Program-made: the position numbers and the translations under genes
Notes under the pieces: generated by a model
Told to the model about the DNA's origin: nothing
Seen by the model: only the letters and a program-made list of their open reading frames with translations
The model's database searches: none
Assembly (NCBI GenBank): GCA_029851415.1
Contig: CM056744.1
Coordinates: 118,204,838-118,268,837 of the forward strand
Direction of reading: 5' to 3'
DNA from: Eretmocerus hayati
Lineage: Eukaryota; Arthropoda; Insecta; Hymenoptera; Aphelinidae
DNA: 64,000 nucleotides
In this document: positions 34,291 through 46,400 of the stretch, piece by piece
How positions within the stretch are numbered: position 1 is the first letter of the stretch
Layout: each line of letters opens with the position of its first letter

Positions 34291-35060
34291 TCCCTATCCT
34301 ATTCCGCATTTAATCGAAAGTCGTTGGTCGAAGATCAGCTGATCGTCGTCGGTGTGAAATCTCGCGAGTTCGCAAGAGTGTGTAACGTGCGTGAAATCGC
34401 ATTGGTGTGAGTGTCCCCGCGCTGATTGGTGCCAATCCATGGGTTAAGTCTGATATTACTGTATGTAGCCCTGTTGACCACGCTTGGCTAAACTATACAT
34501 CGGCCACGCAGGCGCCAGCAGAAGACACAATTTAGACGTCTCCACGATTCATCCATATGGCTCTCTCAATCAAAGGGGAGGGGATTCCCGGAGAGTGCCC
34601 GCGCGGGGGAATCCTGCTGTTTCTGTTCGAGCGATGTGGCGCGAAAACTCAAATGGAACAAAACATGATCCGGAGCACGTACGAGTGGGCAAAATCCCAT
34701 CGCGCGCGGGGTTGTCTTCGGTCCATATTCCATGGAAATAAATCACCGAATCGAAGTCTGTTTGTCCTCAAAAGTCGTTTACCGTAGGATCAGGAACGGA
34801 ATCGCAGGCAACAATAACGAAATCGTGGGTAACAATAACAAATCGAAAATAGCAAATACAATTCATCCATGGCTCTCTCAATCAAAGGGGAGGGGATTCC
34901 CGGAGAGATCGCGCGCGGGGGAATCCTGCTGTTCCTGTTCGAGCGATGTGGCGCGAAAACTCGTTCATCGTAGATTCAGGAGAGGAATCGCAGGCAACAT
35001 TAGCGATATCGCGGTTAACAATAACAAATCCGCGCCTTTGCGCGCGTCTTAAGTTCCTAG
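34291..35060 (+). mobile_element. Helitron-type element, unit 3 of the array
   Basis: 770 bp, same 5' end and CTAG 3' end. The terminal hairpin is slightly degraded (CGCGCCTTTGCGCGCG), and one AACAATAACAAATCAAAAAT stretch near the end is shortened relative to units 1 and 2. Confidence 0.7.
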
Positions 35061-36707
35061 TCTTATATTATTAATGGATAACTTCGATATTCGAGATTCG
35101 AGGCGTTCCGATCGAGATTTCGCGCGCCACTTACGAGTTGTCTCAATGTGTGTTGCTGTGGATTAATGATATTGTATATCTGAATGTATTTATAGGTGGA
35201 TCAATATAGTTGAAAGTATCCGAACATGCGATCTACATAGCCGAACTATCATATCTGTTGATTATTTCCAATTTACCGGAAGAAAAGTAATGATGAGTTT
35301 CAAGCATCTGAACTCATGCACTGTAGCGTTCTGTCCAGTTCTGTCTGCTTCGTTGTCAACATTGAGCAGGTGATCGTCGCGCCTGCGCGTCATATCGGGT
35401 TTTATTACACCTGTTTGTATTAATCGGATCGCGATTCGCGCGCTAAATGAGTGATAGGAAAGTAGATTGCTGCTTGACCGACAACAGGAATATCGGATAT
35501 CCCGTGTAATAATAAGGCTAATGGTAACATTCGAAGATTTATTTTCTGATTTCATCTTCCTTCAACGATCGGAAAGACTCAGGAACGCTTATTTAATCTC
35601 TCAAAATGGTCCATACAAACTTAATAGTTGCATCCATACTGTTTTTTGATGGGGTAGATTAACTAGAATGTTTTTCATTTTTGATGAATGTTTCAACATA
35701 ATTCTTGAATTGCATGTATACAATTCTGTGATTGAGGTAGATCAACTAAAATTCTCTTTGCGCGTGTTGAATATCTTCACACCTTTTTTAAATTAGTTTT
35801 GAATTTGTGATTATAATTCTTCAAATTCTAATGCGTAAAACAACTCTTCAGTTGGTGGATGGCACTTAATTGGACCGAATGGATTGAGAAATTTTTTATT
35901 TGTGGATAATGTATTTTTTCAAATTGTAAGGAAGTTCAATAACTTTCTCATTTCTGGATGATGATCAACTGAATTTCAAATAATTGATCGAAAATTTTTC
36001 ATTGGTGGACTAAAAAAAATTTCTCTAGAAGCATTCAAGAAATTCTCGCTTTAGGAAGGCTGATCGGCTGGTCTTTTTTCATATCCTTGAAAAATGTTTC
36101 CTCCTTCTCTTTCATAGCCGACTTAGAGGAGAAGGAGGAGGAGGAGGAGGAATATTTCTCCATCCGAGAATGAGTAAAAACCGTCGAAAATCTCAATCGA
36201 ATGGGAAACCCACATACTTCACGTGAAAATTGAAATTTTCATGCACAAACGTTGCATAAATTTAAATAATTGATTTTGGATTTAAGCTCAATTTTCCAGT
36301 TCTCAAAATGATCTTCGTTCCTTGATGGTCACCCTCAATAATATTTATAAAAACTGGGTAGTTCTTTGACCCCACACCATACTGGTGGTTGAACCATGCG
36401 CGCGCAGCGCGCGCACTTCGTAGATCGAATAGTTTTTTGAGATTATCCGAAAAATCCCTCAGACAGTCGTGAATTTTTGAATCAGCAATTCATAAATTTT
36501 TATTTCGAGGCATGTTAGATAGATAAATATATAGATAAATGACATTTCCGTCCCATGTTTTCATACTGAATCATATTTGCTCCTTTCTGGTACCATATAT
36601 ACCCGCATAAATTTTTCTTTTTCAAACACAATAGTTTTTGCCATATTGTCTAGAATTTCAAGTCATCGTAGCCATCCGCGCGCAACGCGCGCGTTTTAGA
36701 GTTCTAG
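35061..36707 (+). mobile_element. Second Helitron-like element abutting the array
   Basis: Starts TCTTATATTATTAATGG immediately after the CTAG of unit 3 and ends with the hairpin CGCGCGCAACGCGCGCG, ten bases, and CTAG before a T. Its interior is unrelated to the tandem units and has another GC palindrome (GCGCGCGCAGCGCGCGC) at about 36398-36414. The same segment, in the same position relative to Helitron units, is found inverted at 58284-60021. No transposase coding seen. Confidence 0.6.
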
Positions 36708-36759
36708 TGAAAAATTATGGCGAGTTCTTGCGTTCTTGTATCTTTTTTGGAAAGTATTC

Positions 36760-36858
36760 ATTGATTCCAAGTGTACGTTGAAAAATATGAAGATGGGCCA
36801 AAGTTATTGGGAAAATGGCTTAATGGGGGCAACTTAGGTACACTGACCTTATATACGG
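36760..36858 (+). mobile_element. GTAAGTGTACC-family fragment C2 (3' end only)
   Basis: GGGCCAAAGTTATTGGGAAA followed by ATGGCTTAATGGGGGCAACT and TAGGTACACTGACC matches the right end of C1 and C5. The 5' part is missing. Confidence 0.5.
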
Positions 36859-36859
36859 T

Positions 36860-37379
36860 TTTATTGAAAAATTGCGGAGTTCTCATGTAAATCTTCATCA
36901 TATTATCAGCATGCATGTTCCCAGGTACGTATTTCAGCTGTTTCAATTTACTAATGAGGAACGAAATAGATGAGCGTGAAAACAGATCGATTCAAGATGT
37001 GAGGATCGACGTCACTTTACTCAGCATCCTTCGTTTTGCTTCGAAAATCAATTCAAGTTTGGAGGATCTCAATCTTTCGTGTCAATCTGCACAAGAGAGC
37101 GAATACCCCTGACTTACTCGTGTTTGCCCTGCACGCCTCGGGAATATTTGGCAATGCAAACTTTGTTTCGTGCTCTATTTTGGAATAATTGGCATCATTT
37201 TGTACTCTGTGCGGATGTATGTTCAGTACTTGTAGCTAGACTTAGCCATATAAATTCGCTCGAGGGGTTTTTTTTTCGGAGCAAAGCGGAGACCAGTTGG
37301 AATCCAGGAAGACCGAAGGAGATTCAGAAAAATCGAGGGGAAAGGATAAGATGTTCATCTCACTCGAGCCTGGTGTACT
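36860..37379. other. No gene confidently recognised
   Basis: A plus-strand frame at 36915-37112 ends in a Ser/Glu-rich tail (SSLEDLNLSCQSAQESEYP) that loosely recalls the acidic pro-region of the cysteine peptides upstream of the exon at 37787, but no matching donor or signal peptide was found. Confidence 0.25.
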
Positions 37380-37735
37380 TTTAGCTAACCCGCACGGAAG
37401 GCTGGGGCACCATGGTGTCTCAGCCTTGGAGTCTGACGAACTCCCGGGCCCAGTCAATGCCCGCCGGAGCATCGAGACCACACATCACCATCCGGCACTA
37501 TGGGAATGGTCGAGTCTGGGGGCTCGTATTGGGGCTGTCCGTGGACGTTCACAATGCAAGCCTAGACTACTCATGCATCCAGCTCTTCGGAGGATCTCCC
37601 TGGGCTCCAAGGAAACCTAGAAGTGTCCCAAACCCCCCACCGAGGGGTGGGTTCGGCCTTGTGTTGGAGGCCGAGCCCAAAACTCGGTAGTCGGAGAGGA
37701 GGAGTGGGTCAGTGCTGAATCACTTGGTGGTTTGG
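37380..37735 (+). mobile_element. GC-rich retroposon-like repeat S2, diverged copy of S1
   Basis: Shares with 23526-23975, in order, GGGGCA(C/-)CATGGTG, TGGAGTCTGACGA(A/G)CTCCC, GCCCGCCGGAGC and CCCCCCACCGAGGGGTGGG. No flanking duplication was seen. It lies 50 bp before the cysteine exon at 37787, so it is likely an intron insertion. Confidence 0.55.
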
Positions 37736-37786
37736 TATAGACTAAATGGCTGAGTTTGAATCCAAGCGTTTATGATCTTCCCTCAG

Positions 37787-37955
37787 CTCGCATGTTTTGT
37801 ACCTGGATCAGACGCATGTTCTTGTGTAAGCTGGTGTAATATTCTGGAAAGAAAAGGGAGAAACAATTGCAGGTCGCACGTGAAGAGGCATCCACCCAGT
37901 TCTAGAAGATCCCCACGTAGATGTGATCAACAAGATTTCGGATCTTCTCTGTCTT
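37787..37955 (+). CDS. Cysteine-rich exon, candidate third member of the CS-alpha-beta family
   Basis: A strong acceptor (TGATCTTCCCTCAG) and a strong donor (TCTT|GTAAGTATC) bound 169 bases with one open frame. Counting from the exon start, the frame has C3-x2-PG, then C13-x3-C17-x10-C28. The x3 and x10 spacings are exactly those of the two minus-strand genes, and Cys-x-x-Pro-Gly (here FVPG after C3, there HIPG) is shared with the second gene. Where the family has C-x4-C-x-C the sequence reads RSHV-K-R-H, so the last two cysteines are replaced. The downstream part is basic (SRRSPRR). The exon starts in phase 0, unlike the paralogues (phase 1), which argues for caution. No signal exon found; a 1.07-kb foldback element follows. 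Could be a degenerate copy or an unrelated cysteine exon. Confidence 0.33.
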
Positions 37956-38067
37956 GTAAGTATCTTGAAAATATCTCGAGATCATTTTAGAGATAAAAAT
38001 ATGTCGTCTGTACTCGCAAACGACCAACACACTGTCGCTACCGCTTTGACCATCAAACGTATCAATA

Positions 38068-39134
38068 TGTCGTAGCCGGTTTGTAGAATCCGCCCGTCTA
38101 TAGACTGGTTAGTCAGTCTATAGACAGCGCGCGGATAGTAGACTCCACGTGAAGACACGCACCTGTCTATCAACCGACTAGTCAGTTTATGAACTGGCTG
38201 AATGATCCAGCCGGCCTATGAACTGACCAATCGCGCTCGCGCGGATAGTAGACTCCTTGGTGCGAATCGAAACGAGGTGTCTTTTCTAGAAACAGAGCAT
38301 AGTTTCGAAGAGTCAGACAAACCATCGAGCCATCTGGATGAATAAGACTTCATCCCTCATCTAAAGGTCAAAATCATATCAAATATGGCAGAAATTGTCT
38401 GATTATTCCAATCTACTGAAATCATTCTCGTTGAAGATAGATCCCTAAAATCACTATCAATAGATAACGATCGTTTTTGGAATGCTTGGGATAATGCAAT
38501 GAGCGAGTCATTCATTTTCACAACTAGAGGAGTAATGACATCAAAAATTACATTGTAAGTCTGCTTTGAAACCAAAAATGCAGTATATCAGGATGGAACA
38601 AAAGATATATGCTATACTCGAGGGTTGGTCCCCTCGATAGGCTGTGCAAATATGGGATACCAGCACAGTGAAGATATACCTCATGATATCCATTTATCTT
38701 CGATAGAAGCTTCAGCCCGCCGGTAATCAATGTCGCACCAAACGTTAGCCTTCCTTCCGAAACGTGGTTACGACGCAATTCTCCATGCCATGAGTCTAAT
38801 ACTTGTGGAAATAAATGAGTCGCTCATTGTTTGACTTTCAAATGAGGAATGAAGTCTTATTCACCCAGATAGCTTGATGGTTTGTCTGACTCTTCGAAAC
38901 TATGTTCTGTTTCTAAAAAAGACACCTCGTTTCGATTCGCATCAAGGAGTCTACTATCTGCGCGAGCGCGATTGGTCAGTTTATAGACCGGCTGGATCAT
39001 TCAGCCAGTTTATAAACTGACTAGTCGGTTGATAGACAGATGCGCGTCTTTACGTGGAGTTTACTATCCGCGCGCTGTCTATAGACTGACTAACCAGTCT
39101 ATAGACGGGCGGATTCTATAAACCGGCTACGACA
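38068..39134. mobile_element. Foldback element F1 with 4-bp target duplication
   Basis: Ends TGTCGTAGCCGGTTTGTAGA and its inverse bound arms of about 290 bp, rich in GTCTATAGACTG-type palindromes, around a 490-bp centre. AATA flanks both sides (38064-38067 and 39135-39138). The centre has two minus-strand frames (38357-38575, 38548-38778) without recognisable motifs. Non-autonomous. Confidence 0.7.
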
Positions 39135-39139
39135 AATAC

Positions 39140-39610
39140 ATCTCCGAATCAATGAATGAAAGCAGCGATGCAAATGATATAATCTGGCGCAGAATCCATC
39201 GATATTCATAGGCTAAGCTACGATACCGCAATTAAAGGATGATCAAGGTTGGAACGGTGGACCCGTTTTCCCATTCATTGCTGACCGGCAACACCCACGA
39301 GTATATGTGTTAGTCCGAGCACTCGATGTGGCTGTTCCGATTGTATAGACGTAGTCAGCTCGTCGCGGAAATCGATGCCGGGTGGTACCGGTGCCGTGCA
39401 ATGACGCAACTTTGCCTTCAGTTCCATTTTGGCATAAATCCTGGCAGGAATCAGCTATCATGGTATCTGAAACTCTTGAAAAATGCTCTTCCCCTCATCA
39501 TTTTTCGCTCAAATTTAGGTTCAGCCAGACTGAGTTATGAGTTTGGAATTGACATAACTTGCAAAATTGAATATAGATCAAAATGCAAATCAATCGAGTT
39601 GCACACTATA
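39140..39610. other. No gene recognised
   Basis: GC content rises around 39230-39430, with overlapping frames on both strands and no recognisable domain. A minus-strand frame (39461-39243) has a SCQDLC motif but no further matching cysteines. Confidence 0.3.
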
Positions 39611-39614
39611 AATC

Positions 39615-40275
39615 GATGACTTAGAGTAAAAAGGAACTATCTGAAATCGCAAGGCTTGAAAAGAACTATCTGTGAATTTTTGTTGAAAGCAACCACCTGG
39701 AAATTCAATTTTCAGATAGTTCCTTTTAACCAAAAATTTACAGATAGTTCCTTTCTAAAGCAAAAATTTTCAGATAGTGCCTCTGAAATCAGACAAAGTC
39801 AAATAGTTCCTTTTCGGACAAAAATTTCCAGATGGTTCCTTTTAACCAAAGATTAACAGATAGTTCCTTTCCAAAACAAAAATCCTCAGATAGTGACTTT
39901 TAAATCAGACAGATTCAAATAGTTCCTTTTCAACCAAAAATTTTCAGATAGTTCCTTTTAAATCAAACAAATTCAAACAGTTCCTTTTGATCAAAAATTC
40001 ACAGATAGTTTCTCTTAAACCAGAAATTCACAGATAATTCCTTTCTGTAACAAAAATTTTCAGATATTTCCTTTCAAATCAGACGAACCCAGATAGTTCC
40101 TTTTAGCCAAGAATTTATTAATAGTTCCTTCCTAAAACAGGAATTTTCAGATAGTTCCTTTCAAATCAGATGAATCCAGTTAGTACCTTTCAAGTAAAAA
40201 TTTTTAGATAGTTGCTTTTACAAAATTTTCTGGAAAGTTCCTCTCAAGTCTTACGTTTTCAGATAGTTCCTTCTC
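39615..40275 (+). repeat. Minisatellite M1 (CAGATAGTTCCTTTT type)
   Basis: About 660 bp of units, mostly 27-36 bp, each built as AGATAGTTCCTTT plus an AACCAAAAATTT-like spacer. The first two units (39620-39690) are in the opposite orientation (GAACTATCTG). It ends with a GGGCTATCGAAATGTTCC edge also present after M3 at 53690. Confidence 0.75.
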
Positions 40276-40411
40276 ACTCTGGGCTATCGAAATGTTCCTT
40301 TCACGTCTGAAAAAATATTTTCTTGTATGGAAACTATATAGAAACGGTTCATAAAAAATCACTCAAACATGACTCAATGAATCAGGGTCTGTTTAAATGT
40401 CACACTAACTA

Positions 40412-40680
40412 TTGCTACAAGAATGGAACATGTTTTAAATCACTCAGAGGATTATCTGAATCTCTTTTCAATTTCATTATGCGTTCGACAAAATTTTTTG
40501 CAGAACTTTTAAAAAGAGGTCGGCTGAAATCTCCGCACGTTTCAGTCGAAGGGTTAAAATCCCTATACGAGTCAAGGTCTTGTTCCCATCGCACGTTGTT
40601 CAATTGTATTTCAGGAATGAGATCTTTTACAAAAGTTCCAATACCTTCAAAATCATTATAATCCACACCAGGTCTTGATT
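40412..40680 (-). CDS. Hypothetical protein fragment
   Basis: The minus-strand frame has about 89 residues from about 40680 to the TAG at 40415, without ATG near the start. Composition is protein-like (GVDYNDFEGIGTFVKDLIPE, later SYRDFNPSTETCGDF) with mixed charge and a C-terminal Lys/Asp-rich part. No family recognised. The opposite-strand frame over the same bases (40323-40661) shows CHTNYCYKNGTC, which looks EGF-like but lacks the later cysteines. Confidence 0.22.
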
Positions 40681-40689
40681 TTATTCAGT

Positions 40690-43400
40690 GGTCGTTGAAA
40701 ATATTCTATCGTTCAGAATGGAGTTTGATTAACCAACTCAAATGACATGTCGAAAATACCGGGTATTGACCACTGACAACATCAAAAACATCTACCAAAA
40801 ATAAAAACAAGTTATCGCGTATATTCAACCTCTTGCGAGAATTTCCTATGGCGAAAGACTGATTTTCGATCACCTACCATTCTGCTCCAACAAAACACTA
40901 AAATTCATCAAGACGCCAACATTTTGAACGCTCATAGGCACACGTTTGATGCCCAAAGGTAATAGCTATGCTAATCTATTGATCAGATACCGTTTTTTTG
41001 TAGAATTCACGAGAGAATAGGAGAAACCGTCTGTAACCGAGGTGATTGCTAAGCGCTTCGACCAAGTACTGTCGTTTTTGTTATGTCTACAGTCCAATGC
41101 CGACTCCAGTCTTTCGTGGTGGATCGTAGCTATACACGTATTGTGCTATGACGAGACAGGGGTGAACGATCTAAGCTAACGCGCAAGCGCAATTCGTCAG
41201 CTTGCAAAATTTGGAGACAAAGTGTGATAAAGATACGCGTACTTATATAGAGGTCAAGCAAAAGGCAAGAGCTTGGGAATTGTCAGGGTGATGAGCTTAT
41301 TGGTCTAATCGTTGAATGCTTACTGCGCAGGATGGAATAAATATTTTAAGAATCCTGGGGTATACAATACAGGTTACGTCATCGAATTTGGGCTCGATTG
41401 AATGTGACCATTTCCACGCATGTTGGACTGACGTTTGCACTGCATTTTTTGACTTGTAACTGTTTACAACTCTGTAGTTTATTATTGTAACATTCTGAAA
41501 AGAATTCTGATGCACAGCAGATAACTTTCGAGATAACTGGTGGAGTTCATCGTATTTTTGCCAGAATCTTGGTGAAATTTCTCTTCAAGTTGTTACACAA
41601 CAAAGTCAGCATGTCGCACGGACAAGAATCGGACATCAAATTGCGGCAGTAATTTTCAACAGCAAAAATAAAAGAATTGATAGACTATAAAAATTCTCAA
41701 AGAAATTCTCTGGATATTTCAGGATCCCTTCATTCCATTCACATTTTGATAATATTTCTTTAGTGATAATTGAGACTTTAGTAAAACAAGAACTGAACAA
41801 AGTAGACATGTCGCACGTACAAAAATTTTCTGCTATTTTGAAGAGGATTGTTTACCCATGATGGAGCCGAATTCAGTGACGGGAAAAGTTATTTAATGGT
41901 CAATCGTTATATGTAGAATAATGCAAAATCATCAGTTAGATTTGACGCACAATATTAAGCTTGTTATTGTCATTCAAAACTAGATTCATTTTGCTCTTTG
42001 ATGCGTATGTCGCACGATCGTTCATAATGTGTTTTTTGAGATTATTTATCCACATACTATCCGCAAATCAAAATTCCAACGTCATCATGAGGAGAATTGC
42101 AATCCTGACATATCATCATTTTATCAGGATTTCTATTCCATTGTACCTATCTAATCTTAATTTCTCGTTTTCAATTTCATGCCCGTGGTTACGTGGAAAT
42201 GGCCATGTTTTATCAGCTTGGTGTAATATCATTAGATAGCGAGTGAGATTTTGGGAATGGTTGATAAATGTCTCACCATGTTCTAGAACTCTTACATCGG
42301 ATTTTTATTTACGATCTAAGATAAATTCATCCAACAATAAATAAAATGAAGTTGCAAGCAAGGATGCGACTTGCACAAGACTATGATTATTCATTCTCAA
42401 TCATTCTCATATGGAATTCAGAGCTCCATATCAGAGGTGTGGGGACTGGATCTCAAAAATCATCTTGTTCGACATAGTTTCTGGTGACTGGTAAGAGGAT
42501 TAAGATCACCAAAAATAATATGATTATTCTGAGAAAAGGCATGAGCCCTTTGTATCACTTAAAATTTTTGGTTTTCTGATATTCTAATGGATAAAACATG
42601 AGAAGAATGCTCAGCAAGTTGCGTGAGTTCGTACAACTGGGATCTTGAAAAAGGGGAAAATTGCTCACAACTATCTTAGAACATAGACTCCGAAAAGTTT
42701 CATAGGGACCTGGACCGCGTTGAGTGATTGAAAATCCATGACCTTCCTGGTCTTGACGAAAAAGTTGATTAAATCATGGTGAGCTACTCAAGTTGAGTAA
42801 TAATTACAGATATAATCAAATCGTAATGAAATCAATCAATTTCCATGCGTTTCACGTTCAGATTTTGCTAAGCGATTACTCGACATATTTTCCCTGATCT
42901 CATGACTCTGAAGAATTGAAATTCATATTTTGATCCGAGATCAACTTATTGGAGAAAAGGATGGCCTTACGCGCCAAGTTAGACTTTTGGAAAAAAAGAA
43001 GTAGGAGGGGGAAGTTACAATTTTACCATATTATCAGCACTGATGGAAGATTTCTCTAGCCCGACCTTGCAGCAGATATGTAACACGATACCACTGTGAT
43101 CTTGCCGTGACTATTATGGACCATTTGGTCTTTAGTCTCAAATATATATTCTATTCTATTCTAAGAAACACAGGACCATTCAATTCACCGATACAAATTC
43201 GTGAAGCGAAAATTTGATGCAGACAACTTATTTCCTGATCCAAACCACAGCATTTAATTTTAGAGAGTCGTCATGTACCGAAAATTCGTGATTAGCAAAT
43301 TCCACTTGTCAAAAATTCAGATGTCACCTTTTCAACACAAAAACTCACGAACTCAGCATCTAAAATTTGCTTAAAGGTACAAGTGGAGCTGTTACATTGG
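40690..43400. other. No gene recognised
   Basis: AT-rich DNA with short frames (41297-41515 minus, 41961-42239 plus) of low interest. ATGTCGCAC occurs at about 41611, 41807 and 42006, roughly 200 bp apart, which could be a very old tandem repeat. No splice-supported exons seen. Confidence 0.3.
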
Positions 43401-43406
43401 ATATGT

Positions 43407-46400
43407 TCATAGAGAATATCTCCGATTGAGGCCATTTTGAAGTTCCAAACACATTCCGGATATAATCCTTCTGTAACTAAACCTGACTAATTGACGACTT
43501 GTATCTGCAGCTTGGGTACGTTGAACATTCGTTTCATCTACGAGCCCAACGCAGAAACATGATCGGTTGATACAAACACCCGATCTAAATTTTCGTCCTG
43601 ATCGGCAATAAAATGTGCAAACATCTTCCGATACCAACTTTGCCACACCAGGGATGTGACAATGAAATTCGTCTTCTGGAAAAAAAATAAAATCATTGAT
43701 TATATACTATTGTAAAATAGAAATTTACAGAAAGGAGTGATCGTGTTTGATTCAATTTAAATAAATTCTGCAAATGTTGACGCGAGTTACGAAAATTGAT
43801 CAGTTCACATGATTCAAAATTCGTGGATGTATTGTGAATACGTCTTTTAAATGAATACTGGAATCATCCTTGGTTTTTCAATTGAAAAATTCTACAAGTT
43901 AACAAAATCTCTTTATAATTTATGGGATTCACTCTCCTTATTCATTCACTTACCGACTCAACTATCACTAAGCTTCGTAATAATTACTTCTTATCGCGGT
44001 AGCTACAATTCCCCTGTCTCATTTCATCAATAAGCTACTGTTTATGAACTAAAAATATGTTTAAACTTGTAGAGAGACTTACGTAATGTTGAAGTCATCT
44101 CTCACCTTCAGAAGAATCAGAACTGGTTTCAGATCCACTCTCAGAAATATGATCATCATGATTTATCACTACCGAATCTTCAATATCTCTCACGATATCA
44201 TGTTCGGGCTCTGGAATCAGATGAATGATTCATTCATAGTTCACACAACCGAATCCAAACATCTATCTCGTTTAAAAGATTTTCATTACAGATAAATGGG
44301 AATGGTTTTAGTTGTAAGATAAGTGTAACCAACTTGCCCACATTAAAACATTTTCTCAATAACTTTGACTCATCAGAATATTTTTCTACGTGAATTCATT
44401 CATTCTAAAGCGTTATTCAAACCCTATAAAATGAGCTGATAAACGTCGAGTCCTAACCATTTGCATCGAAGCTATCTCAATTTTTCAAGGAGCAAGTTTT
44501 GAATGTTTAGGAACGGTTGTACTCAACTTGCCTTATTATTTGAAACAATGCGATTCGGCGATGGAGTGCATTGAACTGTTATGATCGCCGTGCAACCACA
44601 TAGAGGGTTTTCATCAATTTAAATCAACATTTCTGACCTATTTCGATGTGATAAACACGTTCTATGTGGTTTTAAAAAAATCGCACTGCTCGCGTTTTCG
44701 AGATAACCATATCGGGGGCATGTTGAGTTCACTCCGATGTAGGCCTCATACTTTTACAAATTATGTTCGTGTTTTGCACATGAAATAACCCTAGATCGAG
44801 CTTTGCATTTTCAAACGTGGAGTTTGAGGTCTCGAGACAAGAAATCGAATGTGCCGAGAAAACGTTACGATTGATCAACCTCGAAAATGTTAACACTGGT
44901 TGTACTAAATGCAATTTCATCGGTAACTGTTCAGTGGTGAAAACACTAGAAATGCAAAAGTCAGTTGAATTCACCGCATAACGCAAAGATAATCCGAGGT
45001 TGGCTCAACTGATTTGATCATATTTTAATGTAACAAATGAAAAAATTTGCGGAAAGGTTAACCAGTGCCCATTGAAGCCATCGAAATATGAATGCAAGTT
45101 GGTCACACTCACCCCATTCGCAACTCATTGTCAGTTTACGTCGTTCCCCTAACCTGAACTGGAACCAAAACTAAGGTAAGTGTAGCCAACTTGCCTCCTC
45201 AACATGCCCCCATATGCCGATCTCAGAGTTCGTTGACCTTCGCGCTATTTTGTTTACATTTCTTATGTCCAAAATATGAGGGAAAATTAAACATATGGAC
45301 CAGCCCACAATGATTTTTACGTCTCACAGAAAATGAAAAGTAAGTTCTTGCAAATTTCTTGTTTGCACACTTAGGGAATCGCCAACGACATCGCGTTTCG
45401 TACAACTGGTATCGGAAATTTTGGGTCCGACCACTCCTAACGCACCACAGCACATTTAATGTTTTCTCCATGATTTTCAAAAATCCTCTTCTAAGCGATG
45501 TAAAACTTGGACATGGAGCGATTTCATGAGCGGAGTGCAGAGTTCATGTGCAAAACAAGAAGGTCAAAATTGGTGTGTACCCAACATTCCTATGTCGTTA
45601 TCTTGAATGGGAGTGCCGTGTAACTTCTTTTACCCGTCATAATGTGTTGATCTGATCAAAATGGGCTGGAAATAGAGTTCTGACCGTCCGAAAGCTCCAA
45701 ATGCGGTTGCATGCCGATAAAAATGATCTTATATACTTTATCGCTATTCTACATCATTTTTTCTCTTGTCAAAATTAAAAGAGCTCGACTCCAGTTAACA
45801 AGAATTAAACGTACTTTAGCCTCGACCTCAGCTCATTCTGGAGACCTTAAAAAAAGCTCCAAAATGACGTCTCTAGTTAGAGATATGAGTGCTCAAAGCC
45901 GTGTCCCAAAATTAAATCGGTTTGGGGTAACTTTGGGACAGCATACATAATATAGGGAATTCCACAGTTACCGTCAACTAACTTTGGAACAAATATCGCA
46001 TTATTCTCCTTCAAACTCATGTAACCTGTATATCTCGCACCGATCGCATAAGAATTGGATTGTGTCTGTGGTCAATCGAAAGGTTACAGTTTCAGCTATT
46101 GATTGACAGGTATAAATGTATATTCGGCCATCCTTTGTCAGAGTTATGGGTGCTCAAAGTCGTGTCCCAAAGTTACCCTGGTTTACAGGAGAAAACACGA
46201 ACATTTTAGTTTTTCCGCTACGAAATAAGAACTGGGTAAAAGTACGCCAATGTAACGATGGATTCGTTCAGATATCCTATACAAACAAATGAAATCTAGC
46301 CCAATTGTCTTGCAGACATCCAGCAAAGGTCAACATCACATGCATTCTGCCGAGAGACTGTATCTTGAATCAAGAGGCGCGGTAGCGCCTCGCTGGCGAG

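Noticed and set aside
33143..34787. Repeated plus-strand frames containing NNNEIAGNNNK and similar
   Set aside because: They recur exactly with each Helitron unit and result from AACAATAAC repeats; no start, domain or codon bias supports coding.
38357..38778. Minus-strand frames in the centre of F1 as transposase
   Set aside because: Too short and without catalytic motifs; the element appears non-autonomous.
40323..40661. EGF-like motif CHTNYCYKNGTC on the plus strand
   Set aside because: Only the first three cysteines are present and the later C-x-C pair is missing; the opposite-strand frame is more protein-like.
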